The notes beneath the pieces were generated by a model, which was not told the DNA's origin, did not search any database, and saw nothing but the letters and a program-made list of their open reading frames with translations. This document shows positions 52,762-63,063 of a stretch of 64,000 nucleotides of DNA, one piece after another. The DNA is from CAVSWT01 sp963775245 (GTDB lineage: Bacteria > Bacteroidota > Ignavibacteria > Ignavibacteriales > Ignavibacteriaceae), in assembly GCA_963775245.1 (NCBI GenBank), contig CAVZID010000015.1:186001-250000 (forward strand). Direction: 5' to 3'. The translations under genes and the position numbers were made by a program. Positions within the stretch are counted from its first letter, which is position 1, and each line of letters starts with the position of its first letter.

Positions 52762-55578
52762 ATGAATAAAAAATACAATTTATCTCTTATCAAGAAATTT
52801 ATAATATTATTTGTTGGTGTAGCTTTTTTATATCCTGCACAATATAGTTTTGGCCAGTCAGATATAACTTTAGATTCATTGAAGAAATTAGAAAACACTC
52901 ATGATCTTAGCTTGCCTGCCTGGGGCCCATATACAAAACGTTATATCGGTATTTCACATATCCCCGATATAAAAAGCGGGCTAAGATTTGACCTTAGTGT
53001 CTTCCCAGGTTTTTATAGAAGAAAAGTTGATGTCCCCGATGTGCTTTATGAAGATGATTTTCATCCCTGGAATGCTTCTCCCAATTTAGAATATTTTAGT
53101 TTTCGCCATGAGCTCGAATGGAAGGATCAAGTTTATAATGACATATCGTATTCTAAAATTAATTCAAAGTCCCGGTTAATTAGAATTGAATGTGTTAATA
53201 ATACAAATGAAAATCAGAATCTTGCTATTCATTTTATGGCTTCAATTAACTTCCCGACTATTACTGAATACAAATATTTTATTCCAATTTATCCGGAACT
53301 GGTAACATTGCCAAAAGATGCTCAATGGTTTGATGCGCTTAATTATAATGATTTGAAATTTTTTAAGACCAGGCCCACGGACAATTTGGTTTATGATGGG
53401 TTTATGCGAGGAGAAATTCGAGAGAACGGTTTTGTCAACGGCTCGGGAATTGGACTTGGATTTGGCAAAGATAAAGGTGATTTCGTTTCTTATAAACTTA
53501 ATGTTGAAAAAGATTTTAACAATGCCTTGCTGCTTATTCGATATAAAACGGATTCAACGCAAAATGTATCATTCAACCTTTCAGGAATTACTAATAAAGA
53601 AATCACTTTTAACGGAGCAACTGATTTTGCAATTGACACTATCAAGATTGGCAAGTTAGAAAAAGGTGAGCATGAATTTACTTTGACATCTAAAGGCGGA
53701 GATGGTGTTCAGTTAGATGGATTTATTACTGTTGAATCAGAGGAATCAAATAAAATTGAATTCAAACAAAAAGAATGGAACCCTGTTCCACAAATAATCA
53801 AAGGGCCTGTTAAAAATTCAATTATCCTAAAATACGATGATGTAAACATGTACTACGGATTGCTCTGGCAGTTTGATTCGTTTAAAATTCGTGAATGGTA
53901 CTGCCGGGATCTTTCTGACTTTTTTAAGCAGGAGGTTAATGAACACGTTCAAACGGTATTTCATGGAGAGGGTAAAGGGCATTATACAAATGTTTTTTTA
54001 AGACCGATTGTCATGAAGCCTAAATCAAAGAAAATTATTTATGGAGTAGTCTGCTGCGGCACAAAAGGAGAAGTAGAAAACTATTTGAATGAAATGAACA
54101 ATTCGCAAGATAAATATGAAGATATATATCAAGCAGCAAAGAAGCATGTTGTTAAAATGGACGGGAATCCGGCAGGCGAAAAATATAAATTCAGCATCGA
54201 GCGTATGAATGCTACTCTTAATTGCAATGTGGTCTATCCTGTTTATACACAAAAGAAATATGTTCGTCTTCGTGTGCCTGGTAGGTGGTGGGATTGTCTT
54301 TATACCTGGGATGCTGGATTTTCGGGAATGGGTGTGATGCAAACAAATATTCAACGCGGAATTGAAAGCTTGAATACTTATGTTCAGGAACCAGGAGCGC
54401 AATCAGCTTTTATATTGCATGGTTCTGTAGTTCCTACTCAGCAGTATTTGTTTTTGGAGTTATGGAATAAAACTCAATCAAAAGATTTATTGGAATATTT
54501 TTATCCGCGTTTAAAACAGTACCATGAATTTATGTCCGGCAGGCTCGGCAGTTCATCAACAAATTCGCTTAAATCCAATTTACTTAAAACCTGGGATTAC
54601 TTTTATAACTCAGGCGGCTGGGATGATTTGCCTCCTCAATTGTATATGCATAATAATAAGTTGGAAGCCACAGTAGCCCCGGTTATTACAACTGCTCAGG
54701 AAATTAGAACAGCAAAGATTTTAAAAATGGTTGCTAAGTATCTTGGAAAGACTGATGACATAAAAGAATATGACAATGATATAAAAACATTTACAAACGC
54801 ACTTCAAAAATATTCATGGGATGAAGCTTCCGGTTATTTCGGTTATGTTGTTCATGATAAATATGGCAAACCATCACACATACTTAAGTATAATGACAAA
54901 GTAAATTATGATATGACATTTGATGGTGCTTATCCATTGGTGGCAGGAATTTGTACTAAAGAACAAAAAGATAAAATTGTCGCATCACTTAAGTCTGATA
55001 AACATATCTGGTCAAATGCCGGGTTATCTGCTGTTGATCAATCAGCGCCTTATTATAAAGTGGATGGCTATTGGAATGGAACCGTTTGGATGGCTCATCA
55101 ATGGTTTTTCTGGAAAACAATGCTTGATTTAGGCGAATCTGATTTTGCTTATAAAATTGCTGTTAAAGCTTTGGATGTCTGGAAAAATGAAGTTGAAACA
55201 TACTTACAATTGTATGGAACATTTTATTATCGAAACCGGGCGCGGTGCAGGATGGCATGCATTCGGCAGCTTATCTTCTCCGGTTGTAATGTGGTACTCA
55301 GCTTATTTCCGCCCGGAAATTTTTCTGCTGGTTTTGATACCTGGATAGAAAATAAAAAGTTTGAAAATGATAACACTAATTTCTCTGCTGATTTATTAAT
55401 GGATGAAGACAATAACAAAGTTTCATCTGTGGTTGCTTGTATGAATCCAAATTATCAATATGCAGTCACCTGGAAAGGAAATGCTATTTCTTACAAATCA
55501 TTGGCACAAGGAACTTTAAGCATAGATATTCCTATTGATAAAATTAAAGAAGGTAAATTGGAAATTCATAAAAAGTAA
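52762..55578 (+). CDS. Exported MGH1-like glycoside hydrolase, frame disturbed at 55215-55318
   Basis: About 938 residues from ATG 52762, chosen for the TTGGAG site; a TTG at 52726 is upstream. The signal peptide is 'FIILFVGVAFLYPAQYSFG'. A beta-rich N-terminal half ('YIGISHIPDIKSGLRFDLSV') is followed by an (alpha/alpha)6 barrel with 'WWDCLYTWDAGFSGMGVM', 'TWDYFYNSGGWDDLP', and 'GYWNGTVWMAHQWFFW', as in MGH1/GH63/GH37-type glycosidases. Between 55215 and 55318 the good protein ('EHFIIETGRGAGWHAFG', 'SPVVMWYSAYFRP') is in another frame: one base too many near 55216 and one missing near 55314 explain it. The substrate is unknown; its place inside the iol operon suggests it frees an inositol-containing sugar (inference). 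Confidence 0.75.
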   Translation: MNKKYNLSLIKKFIILFVGVAFLYPAQYSFGQSDITLDSLKKLENTHDLSLPAWGPYTKRYIGISHIPDIKSGLRFDLSVFPGFYRRKVDVPDVLYEDDFHPWNASPNLEYFSFRHELEWKDQVYNDISYSKINSKSRLIRIECVNNTNENQNLAIHFMASINFPTITEYKYFIPIYPELVTLPKDAQWFDALNYNDLKFFKTRPTDNLVYDGFMRGEIRENGFVNGSGIGLGFGKDKGDFVSYKLNVEKDFNNALLLIRYKTDSTQNVSFNLSGITNKEITFNGATDFAIDTIKIGKLEKGEHEFTLTSKGGDGVQLDGFITVESEESNKIEFKQKEWNPVPQIIKGPVKNSIILKYDDVNMYYGLLWQFDSFKIREWYCRDLSDFFKQEVNEHVQTVFHGEGKGHYTNVFLRPIVMKPKSKKIIYGVVCCGTKGEVENYLNEMNNSQDKYEDIYQAAKKHVVKMDGNPAGEKYKFSIERMNATLNCNVVYPVYTQKKYVRLRVPGRWWDCLYTWDAGFSGMGVMQTNIQRGIESLNTYVQEPGAQSAFILHGSVVPTQQYLFLELWNKTQSKDLLEYFYPRLKQYHEFMSGRLGSSSTNSLKSNLLKTWDYFYNSGGWDDLPPQLYMHNNKLEATVAPVITTAQEIRTAKILKMVAKYLGKTDDIKEYDNDIKTFTNALQKYSWDEASGYFGYVVHDKYGKPSHILKYNDKVNYDMTFDGAYPLVAGICTKEQKDKIVASLKSDKHIWSNAGLSAVDQSAPYYKVDGYWNGTVWMAHQWFFWKTMLDLGESDFAYKIAVKALDVWKNEVETYLQLYGTFYYRNRARCRMACIRQLIFSGCNVVLSLFPPGNFSAGFDTWIENKKFENDNTNFSADLLMDEDNNKVSSVVACMNPNYQYAVTWKGNAISYKSLAQGTLSIDIPIDKIKEGKLEIHKK

Positions 55579-55611
55579 TACTAAAATTATTTAATAAACT
55601 GTTTGATTGAT

Positions 55612-56508
55612 ATGATAATCGATTCAAAATGTAAATTACTTGTTCATCCTGAACAGGATGAGTTTGGGAACTATCAAAAAATTTCAGCATCGGATGCTGG
55701 TTGGAAGCACTTAAATTTTGGAGCTAAGAAAATTAAAAAAGGTGATAAGTGGTATTACAATACAAACAATAATGAAATTTGTATTGTGCTGCTTGGAGGT
55801 AGATTTTCTATCTCATCCAAATGGGGAAATTGGGAAACTGAAAATTCGCGTAAAGATGTTTTTAGTGGACTGCCTCATGCAGTATATTTTCCCCCTGAAA
55901 CTGAATTTAAATTAACAGCTTTAAGTGAAGATGTAGATTTTGCTTTTGGCTACACTGAAGGAGAAAAAATCTTTAAGGGTTTTTTCATCACCCCCGAAAT
56001 GGTGAAAAACATGGGAATTGAATTAAGAGGTGGTGATAATGCATCAAGGCAAATAAATTCTATCTTACCTCCTGGTTCTGCCTGCAGTAAATTAGTTTGT
56101 GTTGAAGTTTATACTCCTTCAGGAAACTGGAGTTCTTTTCCGGCGCACAAACACGATGATAAAAAAGTTGATGCAGACGGCAAACTGAAAGAAGCAGAGC
56201 TTGAAGAAATTTATTTTTACAAATTTGATAAACCTCAGGGTTTTGCCTTGCAGAAAATTTACACTGATGACAGAAGCTTAAATGAAATTGCAGAACCTCA
56301 TAACAATGATGCTGTATTAATTCCCAAGGGATATCATCCTGTTTCTGCCGGGCATGGTTACAATGTTTACTATTTAAATTTTTTGGCCGGTAGTGATCAA
56401 GCACTTGCCAATACTGATGACCCTGATCATAAATGGATTTATGGAACATGGAAGAAAATGGATGACCGGCTTCCACTTGTTACTCTCGAAATGAATAATG
56501 AAAAATAA
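55612..56508 (+). CDS. iolB: 5-deoxy-glucuronate isomerase
   Basis: 298 residues from ATG 55612 (a TTG at 55603 is in frame). It is a cupin-fold protein. 'NWSSFPAHKHDD' and 'LEEIYFYKFDKPQGFALQKI' hold the HxH and Glu metal ligands of IolB, and 'LIPKGYHPVSAGHGYNVYYL' the last His region. IolB isomerises 5-deoxy-D-glucuronate to 2-deoxy-5-keto-D-gluconate in the cytosol. The last codons overlap the iolC start by 11 bases. It fits the operon order perfectly, after the aldolase and before the kinase. Confidence 0.93.
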   Translation: MIIDSKCKLLVHPEQDEFGNYQKISASDAGWKHLNFGAKKIKKGDKWYYNTNNNEICIVLLGGRFSISSKWGNWETENSRKDVFSGLPHAVYFPPETEFKLTALSEDVDFAFGYTEGEKIFKGFFITPEMVKNMGIELRGGDNASRQINSILPPGSACSKLVCVEVYTPSGNWSSFPAHKHDDKKVDADGKLKEAELEEIYFYKFDKPQGFALQKIYTDDRSLNEIAEPHNNDAVLIPKGYHPVSAGHGYNVYYLNFLAGSDQALANTDDPDHKWIYGTWKKMDDRLPLVTLEMNNEK

Positions 56509-57520
56509 TTTTATGAAAAAATATGATGTAATTACTTATGGCCGTTCCTCAATTGACCTTTACAGCAACAATATAGGAAGCCCATTTGAAGAGATAAAAG
56601 AGTTCGGCGCATTTGTTGGAGGCTCTCCGTTAAATATTGCCGTTGGGACAACAAGACTCGGATTAAAAACTGCACTGCTTACTGCTGTTGGTAATGATAT
56701 GGTAGGAAAATTCCTTTTAAACTTTTTGAAAAAGGAAGGGGTTGAGACTGCTTTTATTCCTGTTAAAGATGGTGCCCGTACAAGCGCTGTTATTTTGGGA
56801 ATTGAACCGCCTGATAATTTTCCTCTGGTTTATTATCGTGATAATTGTGCAGACTCAAAGCTTAACATTGATGATGTAATGAAAGCAGATATTGCTAATA
56901 CAAGATTAATTGAATTTTCTGCTACAGCTTTGAATATTGAACCAACTAGATCAGCTGCATTTTTTGCTGCTGAAAGGGCAATTGAAAATAATGTCCCTAT
57001 TCTTGTTGATCTTGATTTTAGAGCCGATCAATGGCATGACCCGCGAGCTTATGGAGTAACAACCCGTGCATTTTTAAACTATTGTAAAATGGCAATTGGA
57101 ACCGAAGAAGAAATTTTAGCAACTATGTTAAAAGATCCTTCTCAAATAAAAATTAAGAATCAACAAATATCAGCTCCCGAAATTTCAGGCAATGTTGAGG
57201 ATGCAATTCAAGGAATTTTAAAAACTGGAGTTGAAACATTAATTGTAAAACGTGGAGTTAAAGGTTCAACTTTTTATTTAAAAGATGGAACTGTAACTGA
57301 TGTTCCCGGATTTCCTGTCGAGGTTATAAATGTATTAGGTGCGGGAGATGCTTTTGCAGCAGGATATATTTATGGTTTTTTAAATGGCTGGGACTGGTAT
57401 AAAAGCTGTCGCTTGGCAAATGCTTGCGGAGCTATACTTGTAACAAAACATGGATGCGCAAACTTTAATCCTACTTTTGAGGAAGCAATGAGTTTTGTTG
57501 AAGCTAAAGGAGGGTTTTAA
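56498..57520 (+). CDS. iolC: 5-dehydro-2-deoxygluconokinase
   Basis: 340 residues of the PfkB kinase family. 'YDVITYGRSSIDLYSNNIG' is the characteristic IolC start, 'AFVGGSPLNIAVGTTRLGLK' the substrate loop and 'NVLGAGDAFAAGYIYGF' (about 278-294) the ATP/anion-hole motif with catalytic Asp. 'VDLDFRADQWHDPRAYG' is also typical. It phosphorylates 2-deoxy-5-keto-gluconate for the IolJ-type aldolase. The ATG at 56498 overlaps iolB; ATG 56513 gives the more usual N-terminus. The stop is directly followed by the iolD start codon. Confidence 0.93.
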   Translation: MKNNFMKKYDVITYGRSSIDLYSNNIGSPFEEIKEFGAFVGGSPLNIAVGTTRLGLKTALLTAVGNDMVGKFLLNFLKKEGVETAFIPVKDGARTSAVILGIEPPDNFPLVYYRDNCADSKLNIDDVMKADIANTRLIEFSATALNIEPTRSAAFFAAERAIENNVPILVDLDFRADQWHDPRAYGVTTRAFLNYCKMAIGTEEEILATMLKDPSQIKIKNQQISAPEISGNVEDAIQGILKTGVETLIVKRGVKGSTFYLKDGTVTDVPGFPVEVINVLGAGDAFAAGYIYGFLNGWDWYKSCRLANACGAILVTKHGCANFNPTFEEAMSFVEAKGGF

Positions 57521-59383
57521 TTGAAGACGATTAGATTAACAGTTGCACAAGCATCAATTAAATTTTTGAAAAACCAATTTGTTAAAAGAGACGGAATTGA
57601 GAATCAATTTTTTGCGGGATGCTTTGGAATATTTGGCCACGGTAATGTTGCAGGTATTGGCCAGGCTCTTCAGCAGAATCCGGATTTCAAATATTATCAA
57701 ACCCGAAATGAACAAGCAATGGTTCATACTGCTGCTGCTTACGCAAAAATGAAAAACAGGCTGAGCACTTTTGTTTGTACTTCATCAATTGGACCTGGAG
57801 CGACAAATATGATTACAGGCGCTGCAGCGGCAACTATAAACAGATTGCCGGTTTTATTAATTCCCGGAGATATTTTTGCAAGAAGAAATGTTGCCCCTGT
57901 ACTTCAACAATTAGAATCTCAGTCTACTCAGGATATTTCTGTTAATGATTGCTTTAAGCCGATTTCAAAATATTGGGATAGAATAAACAGAGCAGAACAA
58001 TTAATTACATCTCTTCCTGAAGTGATGAGAGTGCTTACTTCGCCTGCTGATACAGGCGCAGTAACATTAGCAATGCCTCAAGATGTTCAAGCTGAAGCTT
58101 TTGATTTTCCAATCGAACTTTTTGAAAAAAGAATTTGGAATATTCAGAGGATTCGGCCTGACAAAGAAATTATTTCCAAAGCAATTGAAATGATAAAGCA
58201 AAGTTCCAAACCTCTTATTATAAGTGGCGGAGGAACAATCTATAGTGATGCAGTTGATGAATTAAATAAATTTGTTGAGCAAACAGGAATTCCAGTTGCA
58301 GAAACATTTGCCGGAAAAGGGGCAATTGCTTATAATAAACCTGAATCTATTGGTGCAATTGGAGCAACTGGAACACCAGGCGCTGCAGCAATGGCAAAAG
58401 AAGCCGATTTGATAATAGGAATTGGAACACGTTACAGTGATTTCACAACAGCTTCGAAAACGGCATTTCAAAATCCGGAAGTAAAATTTATAAATATAAA
58501 TGTTGCTGAGTTTGATTCTTATAAGCTTTCGGCATTACCAGTTATTGCCGATGCTAAAGAAGCGCTTAAAGAACTTAATTGAAGGATTAAAAGATTACAG
58601 AGTATGATGCTGAATGGAATAAAAGAGCTGTGGATTATAATAAATCATGGGATAAAAAAGTCTTCGGAATATTATTCCGATAAAAAGCAAAAGCCAATTT
58701 CACAAGCAGAAGTTATTGGAGCAGTAAATAATTTCTGTGAAGAAAAAGATGTACTTCTTTGTGCTGCCGGCAGCTTACCAGGCGATCTTCATAAACTTTG
58801 GCGGACTCGAGATAAAAAAGGATTTCATCTTGAATATGGCTACTCAACTATGGGTTATGAAATTGCTGCTGGAGTTGGCGCAAAGATGGCATGTCCGGAT
58901 AGAGAAATTTATGTAATGGTAGGTGATGGAAATTATTTAATGAACAGCAATGAGATAATCACTTCCGTTCAAGAAGATATAAAAATTACAATTGTACTTT
59001 TAAATAATAACGGCTTTGCAAGTATTGGCGGTTTATCCGAATCACTTGGAAGTAAAAGATTCGGAACAAAATATAGATTTAGAAATAATAAAACTAATCA
59101 GCTTGATGGAGATATTCTTCCTGTCAACTTTATTGATAATGCTAAAAGCCTTGGAGCAAATGTCATAGAAGCAGACAGTGTTGAATCAATTAATAAAGCG
59201 TTAGCAGAAGCAAAAAAATCTAACAAAACTACTGTAATCTATGTTGAAACCGATTTGAAAAAAGGTGTTGAAGGATATGCCTGGTGGGAAGTTGCGGTTG
59301 CTGAAGTATCTGAAATGGATTCAGTCAAAGAAGCATATAAAACCTACAAAGAAAATAAAAAGAATCAGAAATATTATCTGTAA
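57521..59383 (+). CDS. iolD: 3D-(3,5/4)-trihydroxycyclohexane-1,2-dione hydrolase, frame interrupted at 58580-58664
   Basis: About 620 residues from a TTG at 57521 with a perfect AGGAGG site. It is a thiamine-diphosphate enzyme of the acetolactate-synthase fold. 'TRNEQAMVHTAAAYAKM' holds the cofactor-activating Glu, 'TSSIGPGATNMITGAAAATI' follows, and 'MVGDGNYLMNSNEI' is the ThDP/Mg motif near the C-terminus. It opens the ring to 5-deoxyglucuronate. The frame stops at 58582 and resumes by 58664. Three one-base excesses (near 58580, 58605 and 58663) restore the joining stretch 'NEGLKDYRVDAEWNKRAVDY' and 'NKSWDKKVSEYYSDK', typical of IolD. I treat it as one gene with probable sequence errors. 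Confidence 0.9.
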
Positions 59384-59404
59384 AATTAAGGATTGCATTT
59401 GAGT

Positions 59405-60875
59405 ATGAAGAGATTAAAAAATTATATTAATGGCGAATGGATAGAAAGTAAGTGTGATAATTATTTAACTGTCGAGGATCCGGGCACAGGAGAAATAATC
59501 AGTCAGGTTCCCCTCGGAAGCAAACAAGATGTAGAATTTGCAGCTCAGCAAGCTGTTGAAGCTTATGAGCTATGGAGAAATATTCCGGCAGAAAAGAGAA
59601 TTCAATATCTATTCAAAATGAAAACAGTTCTTGAAAATAATGTAGATGAGATTGCTACCATCTGCACTAAAGAAAGCGGAAAAACATTTGCAGAATCAAA
59701 AGCAGAAATTGTTAGAGCCATTGAGAATGTAGAAGTTGCTTGTGGAATTCCAACTTTAATGCAGGGAGAATTTTCTGAAGATATTGCTACTGGTATTGAT
59801 GAGTTTGTAATTCGTCAGCCACTTGGTGTTGGTGCCTGTATTGCTCCTTTTAATTTTCCAATTATGATTTCATTTTGGTTTTTTCCTTACGCACTTGCCT
59901 GCGGAAACACTTACATAGTTAAACCATCAGAAAAGGTTCCTGAAACTATGACCAGAATTTTCGAGCTGTTTGAAGAATTAAATCTACCCCAAGGAGTTTT
60001 AAATTTAGTTCATGGAAGCAAGCCCACAGTAGATGCATTACTTGATCATCCTGAAATTAAAGCAATTAGTTTTGTTGGTTCTTCAAATGTAGCTAAATAT
60101 GTTTACTCAAAAGGAACAGCTAACGGTAAAAGAGTGCAGGCGCAAGGCGGAGCAAAAAATCCTCTGGTTGTTATGGAAGATGCTAATCTGGAAACAACGA
60201 CAAGAATTATTGCAGACAGTGTTTATGGCTGTGCCGGGCAAAGATGTCTTAGCTGCTTCAACAGTTGTGTTAGTTGGAAAAGCAAAAGAAAAATTTAAAG
60301 ATAAAATAATTGAATCAGCAAAATCAAAAACTACTTGCTATGGATTGGACGAATCTTCTCAAATGGGTGCTATCATTACGAAAGAAAGCAAAGATAGAAT
60401 TCTAAGAATTATAAATGAAGCTGAAAGTAAAGGAGCTCATCTTCTTCTTGATGGAAGAAAACATAAAGTTGAGAATTATGAAAACGGCAATTACATTTTC
60501 CCATCAATTTTAGAAAACGTTCCGCAAAATGCTGATGCTGATACGACAGAAATATTCGGCCCGGTTATGAATTTGAAATATACAGAGAATCTTGATGAAG
60601 CTATTGATTTGATTAATTCCGGAAGATATGGAAATGCTGCTTGCATCTTTACATCAAGCGGTGCTGCAGCGCGTAAATTTAGGCGCGATGTAATGGCAGG
60701 AAACATCGGTGTTAATATTGGTGTACCTGCGCCTGTGGCTTATTTCCCATTCAGCGGATGGAAAGAATCTTTTTATGGCGATCTTCACGGACAATCAAAA
60801 CATGCCGTTGAATTTTATACTCAAACAAAAGTTGTCATTGAAAGATGGCATGATGAATGGACAAGAAAATTTTAA
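59405..60875 (+). CDS. iolA: Methylmalonate/malonate-semialdehyde dehydrogenase (CoA-acylating), frame interrupted near 60250
   Basis: About 490 residues; ATG 59405 gives the usual start 'MKRLKNYINGEWIES', with TTG codons upstream as alternatives. 'GVGACIAPFNFPIMISFWFF' and 'NTYIVKPSEKVPETM' bind the cofactor. The catalytic Cys lies in 'YGCAGQRCLAAS' (near 281), which spans the break. The first frame stops at 60298; the correct protein continues in the next frame to 60875 once one base is removed from CTTAG at 60248-60252. It oxidises malonic semialdehyde to acetyl-CoA with NAD and CoA, the last pathway step. 'PVAYFPFSGWKESFYGDLHG' is the MMSDH C-terminal signature. Confidence 0.9.
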
Positions 60876-60896
60876 ACTTATAAAGGAGTAATCATC

Positions 60897-61801
60897 ATGA
60901 TTAAAATAGCTAACGCTCCTTGTTCATGGGGAGTGCTGGAATTTGAATTAGAAGGCAAAGCACCTGACTATATTCAAGTTCTAAATGAAATAAAAGAAAC
61001 AGGATATGAAGGAACTGAATTAGGCGATTGGGGATTCATGCCCACAAACCCTAATAAATTAAAATCAGAATTGGAGCAGAGAAACTTAAAAATGCTTGGA
61101 GCTTTTGTTCCTGTTTTGTTAAAGGATAAATCAAAACATAAAGATGGAATTGATGTTGCAGTTAAAACAGCTAAACTAATGAGAGATGCCGGTTATCCAA
61201 ATTCGTTTATCGTTTTAGCTGATGATAATGGAACAATCCCAGAACGAACTAAAAATGCGGGCCGCATCACTCCTGAATTAGGTTTAAGCAAAGACGAATG
61301 GAAAACATTTAGTGAAGGCACAAATGAATTAGCTAAAAGAGTTAAAGAGGAAACCGGTTTAAGAACAGTATTTCATCATCATTGCGGGGGCTATGTTGAA
61401 ACACCTTCCGAAGTTGAAATGCTAATGAAATCAACTGATCGCAAATTTACTTGGACTTGTACTCGATATGGGTCATTATAAGTTTGGCGGCGGAGAACCT
61501 TTAGAAGCATTGAAGAAAATATTCCGACCGTATTTGGCATATTCACTTTAAAGATTGCGATGATAAAATTGCCGCACAATCCCGAAATGAAAAATGGGAT
61601 TACTTTCGAATCAGTTAGGAATGGTGTCTTCTGCGAACTTGGTAAAGGCTCTGTAGATTTTAAATCAATTGTTAATGAGTTAAATCAAAATGAATTACAA
61701 TGGACTGGATTGTGGTTGAGCAGGATGTTTTACCTGGAATGGGTGAACCCAAAAAATGTGCAAAGAATAATCGTGAATTTATAAAATCCCTTGGACTATA
61801 A
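60897..61801 (+). CDS. iolE: Inosose dehydratase IolE, reading frame broken in several places
   Basis: About 300 residues from ATG 60897 (AAAGGAG site). 'IANAPCSWGVLEFE' and 'GYEGTELGDWGFMPTNP' are the IolE N-terminal signatures, and 'FHHHCGGYVETPSEVE' carries metal ligands. The first frame stops at 61481. The rest can be recovered by removing one base near 61457-61461, one A of 61516-61519, one T of 61604-61606 and two bases within 61697-61706. This gives 'LDMGHYKFGGGEPLEALKK', 'IWHIHFKDCDDKIA', 'ESVRNGVFCELGKGSVDF' and 'VVEQDVLPGMGEPKK', ending at 61801. It is a xylose-isomerase-like enzyme dehydrating scyllo-inosose. Either a true pseudogene or, more likely, poor consensus sequence. Confidence 0.87.
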
Positions 61802-61822
61802 AATTAAAGGTGGAATAATAAA

Positions 61823-62854
61823 ATGAAAAAATTAAAAATTGGAGTTATCGGAGCCGGAAGAATCGGAAAGGTTCACACTGAAACAATTGCTCAAAGCATT
61901 CTTGACGCAGAGATAGTTGCTATTGCTGATGTTAATATTAAAGAAGCTGAGAATTTAGCGGAAAGATTTAAGGTAAGAAAGTTTACTAAAAATTACGCTG
62001 ATATCTTGAATGATTCGGATATTGATGCAGTTATAATTTGTTCGCCCACTAATACTCATGCACAATATATTGTTGAATCTGCTCAAGCCGGTAAACATAT
62101 CTTTTGTGAAAAGCCTGTTGACCTTGATTTAAACACAATTGAGAACGCAATAAATGTTGTGGAAGAATCCGGTGTAAAGCTTATGGTAGGATTTAACAGG
62201 AGATTTGATTCCAACTTCAAAAAAATAAAACAGATGGTTGATGATGGCAAAATAGGTGAGCCGCATATTTTAAAAATTACATCGCGTGACCCTGCGCCGC
62301 CGCCGGCAGAATATATTTCTGTTTCCGGTGGAATGTTTTTAGATATGACAATTCATGATTTTGATATGGCGCGTTATATAGTCGGAAGTGAAGTTGAAGA
62401 AGTTTTTGTTGCCGCAGGAGTAATGGTTGATGAGAAAATTGGTAAAGCAGGTGATGTCGACACTGCATTAATAACTTTAAAATTTGAAAACGGTGCAATG
62501 GGAGTGATTGATAATAGTCGCAAAGCGGTTTACGGATATGACCAGCGTGTAGAAATATTTGGTTCAAAGGGAATGATAAAAGTTGATAACAATGCACCGG
62601 ATAATCATAACTATTATAATGAAAATGGTGTTCACGCTTCTTTGCCCTTAAACTTTTTTATGGATAGATACATCGAAGCTTATGCGAGAGAGATAAAAGA
62701 ATTTTGTAATGCTATAATTGAAGATAAACCCATTTCAGTTGACGGCAGAGATGGTTTGTTATCAGTAGCAATTGGATTAACTGCAAAAAAATCATTTGCT
62801 GAAAAAAGGCCTGTAAAAGTTTCCGAAGTATTTGTGGAAAAAGTTTTGAAATAA
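61823..62854 (+). CDS. iolG: Inositol 2-dehydrogenase (Gfo/Idh/MocA family)
   Basis: 343 residues. The NAD-binding motif 'IGVIGAGRIGKVHTETI' (about 5-21), 'ICSPTNTHAQYIVESAQAGK', 'HIFCEKPVDLDL' with the EKP lysine (near 98), and 'GGMFLDMTIHDFDMARYIVG' with the catalytic Asp/His give a textbook IolG. It oxidises myo-inositol to scyllo-inosose with NAD in the cytosol, the first pathway step. GGTGG before ATG 61823 is the ribosome site, 21 bases after iolE. With this gene all seven steps from inositol to acetyl-CoA and DHAP are encoded between 51.8 and 62.9 kb. Confidence 0.92.
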   Translation: MKKLKIGVIGAGRIGKVHTETIAQSILDAEIVAIADVNIKEAENLAERFKVRKFTKNYADILNDSDIDAVIICSPTNTHAQYIVESAQAGKHIFCEKPVDLDLNTIENAINVVEESGVKLMVGFNRRFDSNFKKIKQMVDDGKIGEPHILKITSRDPAPPPAEYISVSGGMFLDMTIHDFDMARYIVGSEVEEVFVAAGVMVDEKIGKAGDVDTALITLKFENGAMGVIDNSRKAVYGYDQRVEIFGSKGMIKVDNNAPDNHNYYNENGVHASLPLNFFMDRYIEAYAREIKEFCNAIIEDKPISVDGRDGLLSVAIGLTAKKSFAEKRPVKVSEVFVEKVLK

Positions 62855-63063
62855 AATAGAGAATTAATTATATAAATAATCTGTTACTATAACACAATAA
62901 TAAAAAATATAATTTCAACTCAGTGGTTCTCTGTTTCCTCTGTGTAATTTTTTCTTAAAAGAATTTTATTGTTTAAATAATAAAAATTTCTTTTTATTAA
63001 ATTTCATTAGAATCAATTTCTTTTGTTCAATTTCTTCTCAACCCAAATGAAATAAATTTTTAA
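62855..63063. other. Intergenic region between iolG and the second GH28 gene
   Basis: This gap is 209 bases, AT-rich, with no hairpin terminator seen. At 62918-62950 lies a string of 'ctctgt' words spaced about 11 bases, related in pattern to the minus strand of 41067-41105. A promoter for the GH28 gene may be here, or the operon may read through. Confidence 0.4.

Noticed and set aside
54025..54402. 125-residue minus-strand open frame
   Set aside because: It is opposite the MGH1-like barrel coding region and has no recognisable start signal.
56060..56476. 138-residue minus-strand open frame
   Set aside because: It is opposite iolB and has a His/Gln-rich composition typical of antisense shadows.
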